Assembly (NCBI GenBank): GCA_963565915.1
Contig: OY751488.1
Location: 806,001-870,000, forward strand
From: Entoloma clypeatum
Lineage: Eukaryota > Basidiomycota > Agaricomycetes > Agaricales > Entolomataceae
Direction of reading: 5' to 3'
Length of the DNA stretch: 64,000 nt
Shown here in pieces: positions 55,832-64,000 of this stretch. Made by a program: the position numbers and the translations under genes. Below the pieces are notes generated by a model. That model did not search any database. It was not told the origin of the DNA and worked only from the letters and a program-made list of their open reading frames with translations. Each line of letters opens with the position of its first letter. The stretch's first letter is position 1.

Positions 55832-57403
55832 ATGTCATCCACTCCCAACTCCCTATCCTCGTTGGCATTGAAGTCACGTACAAAGTATGCTTATCCGTTC
55901 TACTCCCTAAATATTCACTCATGTTTGCCCATATCAACCAGAAATTTAACCTTTGCACAGATTCTCTCCAAGAAACGCGACCCGTATGTCCATCATTTCT
56001 TTTCTCCATGCAGCTTACTTGACCTTGTCTAGTGCACCATCCACTAATCCTCACGATCCTGGGCTGGCACACGCCAAGATCATTGCCAGCTGGTATGTTC
56101 CTGCACTCCCGGTTTGTCACCACGCGTAATGACACTTTTTCAGCTTCCCAGAGCCGGCGGCTCCATCTGCAAAGTGGAAAGCAAATAACGAAGTTCTCAT
56201 CATCAGTGATTCTGAATCGTAAGTGTGTGTTATGTTCGGTATTTTACTCAGAACTGGATGACAATATCATATCCTTATAGTGAATCTGATATCCCCGCCC
56301 CCTCTCCAAAAAAGCGCACTCGCAAGGCCTCGCCTCCTTCTCCTGGGTCGATGGAGTTTGAGGAGCTCCCAGCGGTCTCAATCAAAAGGGAGCGTTCGCC
56401 AGAGCCCGCCATCAACTTCGGCACAGCCGTGTAAGTTGTCACATTGATTTCATGTTCACCCATCCAAACGGTTGGCTTCAGGGACGTGGATACTGCCGAT
56501 CTCCCAACGTGAGTTCAACCTCTCCCATGCTTTACTCTTTCCTTAAACTAACCTTGCTGTACACTTTTTCTAGCAGGCGCTCCTGGTTCGTGTATCTTTT
56601 TCATTAACCATTCTGTCTAACTCTTTTGAAGTCGTCCCATTGTCCCGTCAGAAAAGGCAAAGGCAATTATAGCTGCCAAGGCCAAAACGTACGTGCAAAC
56701 TCCTATTTTATGTTAAATCTTCAATTAATTATTTTGTTGACTTAGACCCAGTCCCACGAAGCTGAAGACTACCAGAGCGAAAGTAGTGTCAGTCGTTCTT
56801 CTTTCCATCCTAACATATGTCCTGATCCTGTTCTCTCTCTCTCTCTTTTTAAAACTGCAGTTCAAACCTTAGATCTTCCTCGTTGTTCGGATATAAGGTC
56901 TGCCTTCTTTATTGTACAGGGGAGGGTGAACGAAGGTACAGGAGGATTGTCTATTTAATTCAGAGGCACGGCAACTCACGTTTGCCACAGCTTTCAGAAG
57001 GTTGAGCCGAAGATGTTCCGCGTCGGAGACTTGGTACAAGTGGAACTTTCATTTGTCGTTGTTCCTCGGATCAGGGAGAAACGAAAGATGAAGGCGATAC
57101 TCAGAACCATTGCTCTCATGAGCGATAGCTTTGCCAAGGTACGCATGCGGTTTTACATCAAGTTTTTAGTTGCCTGATGGAGCAATCAAGGATGCGATGA
57201 CGAAACGTCTACAAACAAGCCAAGAGAGGATAGTAGGAAGACTCGGTGCAGCACCTGCGAGGTTGGTGTTGAAAAGAAAGTCTGGCTACGATGTCGCGCC
57301 TACGAACAGAGCGAAGGTTCCGCGGATGGAAGATAGGGGTGAAAGTATGGAGCTCGATGACGAGAAAAAGGAAAAGGTGCCGGCAGATACACTACTAGAT
57401 TAG
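55832..57403 (+). pseudogene. C-terminal fragment of the same Agaricomycete family, plus strand, many small exons
   Basis: A start MSSTPNSLSSLALKSRTK at 55832 leads into a string of short putative exons with clear GTAAGT/GTATGT donors (about 55885, 56220, 56431, 56690). One encodes an acidic/Pro-Ser stretch with a KKRTRKAS nuclear-localisation-like run. From about 56999 the frame gives KVEPKMFRVGDLVQVELSFV and then RKMKAILRTIALMSDSFAK, the FRVGD domain missing from the minus-strand fragment. The last exon ends at 57403. I could not join all exons in one frame, so the structure is provisional. Confidence 0.5.
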
Positions 57404-57524
57404 ATGGTCAAAAATGTAAGACTCCTGTTCACTAATAGCGCATGTAATAGATCGCGTTCTTGAAGCAGACTTTCTATAAGTTCACTACAAATACCCTCAC
57501 TGCAGTCGAATCCCAGTGACAGAT

Positions 57525-59226
57525 ATGCCCAGTATGCACTCCAAACCCTTCAACCTGCCCGTTGAGTTACAGTTAACAGTTGTTGCATTCACCGCCCATC
57601 TTGCGGATGAAACAGAAGCTCGATCGACACTTCTTTCTCTGTGTAGCACAAGCCGAAGTGTATCCAAAGCTGCATTGGATCTCCTGTGGGGCGAGTTTCA
57701 GCATTCCCTCATTCCCCTGCTCTGTCTTTTCAAGACCGATTTATGGGTAACATACAAGCGACCTGTGGTAAGGGAACTTATATTCAAAATGATCACTCAA
57801 CTAAATGCCATGTACGACAGCCCTATGGAGAGCATGACTCTGGGCAAGGTTTAGTACCACCCGGACAAAAGGAGTGGGTATGGATAGTGCGTAATCGACT
57901 CAAAACCGACCCGCCAAAGTTATTCTCGCTAACTGGTGTTTCACAAAGGACGCGGTTCAGGACATTACTATTTCAGAAGGCGAGTATGAGCGGTATTTGA
58001 TCTATGCACGCCGCATGAAATACCTGAAGATCGGAGGCGTCTCATTGTATCCTGAAGTACGCGACACAACTCAATTGATCATGACGCCGCGGTTATTCAG
58101 TATGCTCATTGATAGAGACAAACTATGGGCCAGGAGCGGCTTTACTCATCTTTTTGCCAATCTCCGACATGTAACATGGACCAAGGACGCATGCGACAGG
58201 TGTAATTTCGAAGAGGACTTCATTCGATATCCGCGACGCATGCAACCATTCTTACTCAGCCTATTAACCCGCAATAGCTGTCTTGAATCCATTTCCATCA
58301 CAATCAAGGAAGAGATAATTCTCGATGATACTCACACACATCAATTTTCCGCGGCACTTTCAAACGTGTCCTTCTTAGAATTTATGGGCTCGATCGGAAA
58401 TGTCACACACTGCGTCCAGGCCCTCTCTTCCACAGTACAACCCAAGACACTTCATCTGGGAACATGGGATTATTGGATGCTACAGGACTTCCAGCACTTG
58501 TTGGGCGAAGTCAAGCGTCTTGTCGCAGGGTGGGAATCAGCATACCCACTTCAAGACATATCCATTGATAACAACATTGAATCCAGCTTGATGGTGGACG
58601 AGGTCACGGTGTGGGTCAATCCGAACCGAGTCGCACACAGCAGTTATGGACTTGTGATGCCCATGGTTGCATCCGTCGCCGGATCAAATCTTCGAACACT
58701 TGCTCTCAACCCAATTCTCAATATGCATTTCCCAGCGGATTTTCTCAAGAATTTCGCAGCGGCAAGTAACTTAGAAAGTTTATCGGTGGGGGGAGGAGTG
58801 GCAAGTTGGATCTCACCTTCAACTGAGATTACGTTCGATGACATTGTTGAACTCGTGCATGAACTGCCCAAATTAGAGACCCTCTGCGTCCTGTGGGCTG
58901 TTTCAGATCAGGAGTGTGGCAGCGCAGGATCGGAAGACACCATGTGCGCAGGTAGATCGAATGGCGACAAGAAAAAGCAGATTCCTCAGCTGGTGTCACT
59001 CGGATACCCATGCTTTCAGTTGGATTTAGACTGGGATGGTGATATGACATATATCGATCACATAAAATCTCAACTTCCATTACTAAACGAACTGTGGGTG
59101 TTCTCTTGTTATACACATTCATGGGAAGCAGGGGCTTTTAGTTACAGTGCGATGGCCATGGAAGGCGATGAGGTCATTATCAGTCAACACTGGGTAGAAT
59201 ACGGTAACCACAATTATGATGTATAA
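57525..59226 (+). CDS. F-box-like protein, 528 aa
   Basis: Exons 57525-57746, 57821-57935 and 57977-59226, with introns of 74 and 41 nt, join in phase. The N-terminus FNLPVELQLTVVAFTAHLAD followed by LLSLCSTSRSVSKAALDLLW is an F-box-like helical module seen in many mushroom proteins. Then KLFSLT-EGEYERYLIYARRM and a long, weakly leucine-rich region (LFANLRHVTW, LRTLALNPIL, LPKLETLCVLWA) with no stop to 59226. Such proteins are presumed substrate adaptors of SCF ubiquitin ligases; substrate unknown. Skipping intron 1 gives an early stop, which is why I prefer the three-exon model. Confidence 0.72.
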
Positions 59227-59717
59227 TACGGCGTACTCAATAAAAGTGGGTGTTGTCCCCAGCCCCATCCTCCTAACCCCATCCCCTCCTCCAGATGCGA
59301 GTGGGGTGTGATGTGCGGCCGTTCAGGGTGGTGGGCGGAAGAGACGGCTGTTGGAGGCGAGTGGCGGGCATTGGCGGTGAGTGGGGGCCATTGGGCGAGA
59401 GAGGGGGCGAGTCGTGGCCGTTGGGCGCGAGTGGGGGCTGTTGGCGCGAGTGGAGGGCGTTGGAGTGCGTAGGGCGCGAGAGACGGCAGTTGGGGTGAGA
59501 GATGGCCGTTGGCGGCGATAGACGGTTGTTGGGCGAGACTGGGGGCCGTTGGGCACGGGAGGAGGCCATCGGGGGCGAAATGGGGCGGTGGGCGGCGCTG
59601 GGGGCGAGAGGTGGCCGTTGGGGCAGTAGAGGCGGTAGACGGCCGTTGGGTTGGGCAAGAGCCGGCATTGGGCAGCAGGTGTGGGCCATTACGGTGTACT
59701 CAATAAAAGTGGGTGTT
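59227..59717. repeat. GC-rich minisatellite between 28-bp direct repeats
   Basis: TACGGCGTACTCAATAAAAG at 59227 and TACGGTGTACTCAATAAAAG at 59690 start two 28-bp near-identical repeats, each with an AATAAA poly(A) signal. Between them about 400 bp consists of degenerate units built on GGCGAGTGGGGGCCGTTGGG. The strong G/C strand asymmetry explains long meaningless open frames there. The first repeat overlaps the F-box gene stop codon. Confidence 0.75.
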
Positions 59718-60813
59718 TAGAATAGATACTACAACATCAAGATGTCGAGCGGGAGGTGTGGTGAATGGTTATATCCGGGAAAATCCGGCAGGTGACAAAC
59801 AGGCGAAGAAAATAAATAAGCATACAGGCTCCGGCAGCCAAACAATATATAACAATGACATGTGACTGAGCATGATACAGTAGATGGTGCACGATAAGTG
59901 TGCCAGTCGCCAACACCAGCAGACAAACAATCCATAAACAATGGCACATGACTGAGCACGATAGATTGCGCACGAAAAAAATGGCGGTGCTCATCTGGAA
60001 TAACCGATTTCTCGTAAACTCAAACTCGGAACAGGTCAACCAGATCACTCACGTAGGTGGTAGGTCCGTGCATCGTCACGCGCGAAAGCACACAGCCACA
60101 AAGTGCAGTCTCAATAACGCCTCTCGTTTCCCTCTTTGGCACATTCCCACACCCCTCCCTCGCATCAGAACCCTCTGTCCCTTGTCACCTCACCTCCCCT
60201 CCACCTTCCCCATGCCTCCTATGCCTCCAAGGTCTTCTCCCCCCCCACCTGTGAGTATGTGTACACTGTAGGTGGTATACATAGTCTCCTATATTACCCT
60301 ACATACACATAACATCAACACCACCCTCTTCCCCTTACCTGTACACACATATTAGATACATGTATACTACTTCTAATACATAGTATAATATACCAAGACT
60401 TATTACCAATGATTCCCTTGAGGTATACTCTGATTAAATAAGCTAAAAAGCGGTCAGAAACTGAGGAATGGGGAGAAGCACATACCTCCCCTCTAGGTAC
60501 TGGTGCCCCTACCCCAAGCTGCCACCTGTAGGTCCATCACAGAGTATATTAGTGGATGGGGGAAGGTATGTAGCCACCCCAGGAAGGGTGGAAGATGGTG
60601 AAAAGAGCGAAAATGTATGTACTTACCCTAGGTACAGATCACCATCTTAACCCCTCAGCATGGTCAGGGCACCTATATACAACCATTCTATAGTACTAAT
60701 AGGTCTCCAAGTGTCAGTAGTACGAGGTGTGCGATGCTTTGATTAGGTGGAAAGGTGTGGAAGATGAGGTGCACATCAAAAACACATATTCCCCACCTAG
60801 CATTAGTATCTCA
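59718..60813. other. No gene seen
   Basis: Contains alternating TACACA/TATACT stretches near 60250-60400 and recurrent GGTAC-containing words (60480-60660), but no frame with recognisable motifs. Confidence 0.4.
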
Positions 60814-61121
60814 TGTTGAAACTTTTCCCATCACGTAGATTAGATTAGATTAGATTGCATCACGTGACCTTACATATCTTCATTACATACTTGTTTGGTT
60901 GGTACAAACAGTAGTACAGTATATAAGACCAGGAAACTGTCAATACCAACAAGTTGTCTCTTGACTCTTAACCAGCTCCATCGCTCTTACCAGCCTCAAC
61001 CGCTCTCACCAGCCTCACCCCTCCCAAACCATGTAAGTGGCTAGAACGGTTATGTAGAGTACTTCCACTGTAGCTGGTTGCTCAGTACATCTGTGGCTAA
61101 CGCCCAGGTGGAACTTCAACA
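60814..61121 (+). repeat. 5' LTR of Copia copy 2, 308 bp
   Basis: Ends TGTTGAA and TTCAACA. It contains a GATTA pentanucleotide run (about 60838-60858) and a TATATAAG box near 60920 that would start the element transcript. Confidence 0.92.
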
Positions 61122-61141
61122 GGTTATGGGCCCCGGATAGC
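61122..61141 (+). promoter_or_regulatory. Primer binding site of Copia copy 2
   Basis: GGTTATGGGCCCCGG directly after the LTR, identical to copy 1; complementary to the anticodon arm of initiator tRNA-Met. Confidence 0.65.
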
Positions 61142-61483
61142 AGAGGGACTTGGGAAACGCTGGCAACAGCGAGTACCTGCCCACTCTACCCTGGTTGGCA
61201 AGGAACCGATCGAAAGATCTAGGTTCCAAGTCATACTTCTTCACAAATGAACCTGGGAACGTCAGTACGACAAGTACCTGTCATGAGACGTCCCTAAGGG
61301 GATTGACCTAGTACACTCCATGTGGAAACGTTGATCGCACCTTATACGTTTCTGACATATAAAGGGTTTTCCCATGACCGCTATTCCTGAAGGGAATATG
61401 TCATAAGGAATCATTCAATTGTTTTCTCGAATCATATTCATAAACACATCACTGATTGAGAACCCTTTTTAGATTCATTCACA

Positions 61484-64000
61484 ATGTCTACCTCTCGTTC
61501 TGCCCTCGACACAATCACTGCCTTTGACGGCATCGACTACCGGAGCTGGGCCGAGAAAATGAAGTCTTACCTCCTCCATCAAGGAGTCTGGCGCCTTGTT
61601 TCTGGCGACATCCCCCGCCCTGTCATCGCCGACTTCACCACCACAGTCTCCACCCCTGGGGCCACTGCTGCTGCTCACCCTGTGCTGGTTACCACTGTTG
61701 ACCAGCCCGGCTTCCGCAAGGAAGAAAAAGCCTGGATCAGGGACGACGACGTAGCTCTTGGGGCGATACGCCTGAAGGTCTCCGAGGCGATCAGACGCCA
61801 CATCAAGGACGCCACTTCCTCAAAAGACGCCTGGAAGTCATTAAAGGATGCCTACTCCAAGGTATCCCCGGCTGTCATCTTCGGCGACTTCAAGGCCGCG
61901 GCCACCTACAAGCTCTCTGGACGCGACCCCGTCCCTGAAATTGAACGCTTGGGATCTCTTTTTGCTCGGCTCGCCGATTCGAACTTTGATGTCCCCGATC
62001 TGATGCAGGCAATGATCTTGGCAAATGCAATTCCCGACGCCTGGTCGTCACTCTCCACCGCCCTCTTTCAGGTCTATGACGCCGACGACTTCACATACAA
62101 AGCCGTCGCGGAAAGCATCATATCAGAATACCGGCGCAAGTATTCGATTGGGTCCACTCGTACGTCCAACGAGCAGGCCCGGAAAATCTCCGGGACAAAG
62201 CGAAAGGGGCAGGACCCCAAATGGGAAAGGCAGCAGAAGCCGAGTACCTCGCAGAACGATGCTGACGAGCAGCCCAACTCGGCCGACCCAAGTACCGCTT
62301 CTGAGAAGAAGAAGGGAAAGGGACGTTGGCGCAATCAGAAGAAAAGCGCTAACAATGCGGACAACACGTCCGACCATGTGGAAGAAACGGTTGAGTTTGT
62401 TGCTCCCGCCATCCACTTCCCTCCTCTTCCGCCGCCATCCTTCACCACCGTCACTGGTCGTGGGAAAACGACAAGTACCGCACAGCCCGATTCCGCAAAA
62501 ATGCAGTCGCTCCTGCAACGAATGAACCCCCCTCCGTCACAGTACACCGGGCTTCCTTCTGGAAAACCATCCGTGTGGAAAAAGAATGACCATGTCCGCA
62601 AACTCGCGCGCGGCATTGGTGCTCGCCCCTCAGGATCGAATCTTCGTATCCTAGACACCATCATTCCTGACATCGACGAAAGGCCGGCTAAACAGCGTCG
62701 CGTAGCCCCGTCAATAGAAGAATCACTGAAAATGATGGACATAGACCATCAAAGTGAGCGGATGGGGCCGGAACAATTCGAAGATGGGCTGATTGAACTT
62801 GACGGTTCGTCACATATTTCTCTCAAACTTGACCAAATGGGAAACGCTAATAATCACGCACAGACATTTGAATACATATTAGCTAGTACCGATGCAGATA
62901 GTATAGATCTCTTTAGCGATGATCTGTACAAAAAATATATCAAACATTCCGCGTCCTGCACACACTGCAAAGAGAGAGAACGTGCTCAGTGGATCTTAGA
63001 TTCCGGCGCATCATTACACTTTACCCATGAGTTCAAAGACTTCGCGTATTACAGGCCTCTCAAGGCTAAGCAATTTGTCCAAACAGCTGCAAAGGGAAAG
63101 AAACTGGAAATTCTCGGAGTTGGGGCTGTTCCAGTACGGCATACCCTAAATGGGGAAACTAAAACCCATCTCCTACGACCGGTATTTTATATTCCGGATA
63201 TGGACACACGTCTATTGTCCCTAGGCGTCTTCCTTAACCATGGTTACAAAGTTGATGGAATGCACGGAGAAATTAATATCTCTAAAGGGCTGAACAAAAT
63301 ACAGTTTTCGCCTCATTTCATCGGACAAACCATTTACTGGTTAGACACTGAAATACGCTATGACCAAATCCATGCGATCTCTAGCGAAATCACTGTTGAA
63401 ACCTGGCATAAACGCCTTGGCCACCCAAATGACCAGGCGCTCAATAAGATTCCCACCAGTACCAAAGGAGTACCCAAAACGTTAGTACGTGAGAAATCAC
63501 AGGAAAACTGCACGGGGTGTCTAAAAGGGAAAATGCCGAATCAATCTTACCCTAACTCGGTGACAAGGGCTGTCGAACCCTTTGATTTGATCCATTCGGA
63601 CTTGAAACAGATATCCACGGCATCGTACCACAAGTACAAATATTTCCTTACCTTTTTGGATGATTTTTCTTCCCATGTCTGGGTCGTCTTGCTTAGGAAA
63701 AAGTCAGGCGCCATCACGGCGCTGAAACAATTCCTTGCGATGATCCAGAATCAATTCGCCGCCACCCCTAAAAAATGGCGGGTTGATGGAGGTGGAGAAT
63801 TCGATGAATACAAGGATGTACTTGCCGATCATGGAATTCTGATCGATGTCACACTCCCATATCAGCATCAGCAGAATGGTAGAGCAGAATGAATAAATCG
63901 AACTCTGTGGGAAAAATCTCAGGCATTGCGTTTCGACGCATGTCTACCGCCGATGTGGTGGGAATTCTGTTTGGAACATGCAGCATTTCTATACAACAGA
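61484..64000 (+). pseudogene. Copia gag-pol, copy 2, partial
   Basis: One open frame from MSTSRSALDTITAFDGIDY (61484) through Gag, protease (WILDSGASLHF), GAG-pre-integrase and integrase to QQNGRAE. It ends in a TGA at 63890-63892, after which the same frame continues (INRTLWEKSQALRFDA) to the window edge. Where copy 1 has its first stop, this copy encodes KLARGIGARP, showing that gag and pol are one frame in this family. It is inactive by the single stop, unless read through. Confidence 0.88.

Larger units (their letters stand above)
60814..64000 (+). mobile_element. Ty1/Copia element, copy 2, 5' half (continues outside)
   Basis: Same family as 36499-42276 in the opposite orientation: a 308-bp 5' LTR, the same half-tRNA primer site, the same leader, then gag-pol. 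The 3' end is beyond the window. Confidence 0.92.

Noticed and set aside
59273..59689. Minus-strand Pro-rich and plus-strand Gly-rich frames of over 100 residues
   Set aside because: They arise from the GC-rich minisatellite, where stops are rare in all frames; no start context or domain.

Overview
The window is genomic DNA of a filamentous basidiomycete, almost certainly an Agaricomycete. Protein-coding genes are split by introns of about 41-75 nt with GT..AG ends. The transposon families are ones typical of mushroom-forming fungi: Plavaka and DUF6698 genes, a large Helitron with HUH/Y2 Rep and Pif1 helicase, Gypsy elements with chromodomains, and Ty1/Copia. I cannot name the genus. Most of the window is repetitive; recognisable host-like genes form islands at about 17.9-28.3 kb and 57.5-59.2 kb.

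Region 1 (1-14.7 kb) is a nest of LTR retrotransposons. A plus-strand Gypsy 3' end with chromodomain and 3' LTR (1-2436) abuts the 5' end of a minus-strand relative (2437-3956). After a DUF6830-like relic comes a complete but dead Gypsy element (6248-14667, target duplication GTGGG). Its gag holds a solo LTR (7064-7465, duplication AAACC) and its pol holds a Tc1-like DNA transposon (9841-11024, TA duplication). Both Gypsy families carry an 11-nt primer site complementary to the predicted 5' end of their own transcript, the Tf1-type self-priming arrangement. The complete element also carries an apparently intact two-exon antisense gene whose splice joins the two halves of a Zn(II)2Cys6-like cysteine cluster.

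Region 2 (14.7-24.3 kb) holds diverged tandem repeats and a tandem family of small predicted secreted proteins (three apparently intact genes, one broken) interleaved with repeated non-coding modules. An intron-containing tRNA-Glu(CTC) gene and a copy of its 3' half follow.

Region 3 (24.4-28.3 kb) holds two well-preserved minus-strand genes: a HUA1-type zinc-finger protein and a class V aminotransferase/cysteine desulfurase-like enzyme.

Region 4 (29-57.4 kb) is mobile or mobile-associated. A Plavaka transposase gene (minus) faces a DUF6698 gene (plus) across about 276 bp. A Copia element (36499-42276) separates the two halves of an Spt5-like KOW gene. A Helitron with a C-terminal cysteine-peptidase-like extension (about 44.7-52.1 kb) sits next to an intact six-exon 454-residue gene of unknown function. 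Fragments of one Agaricomycete gene family follow on opposite strands.

Region 5 (57.5-64 kb) has an F-box-type gene, a GC-rich minisatellite between direct repeats, and a second Copia element that runs off the window.

One theme crosses families: nearly all premature stops in these elements are TGA where arginine (CGA) is expected, and the Gypsy RT active site has become YLND. Both fit C-to-T decay at CpG, as expected if repeats are cytosine-methylated.
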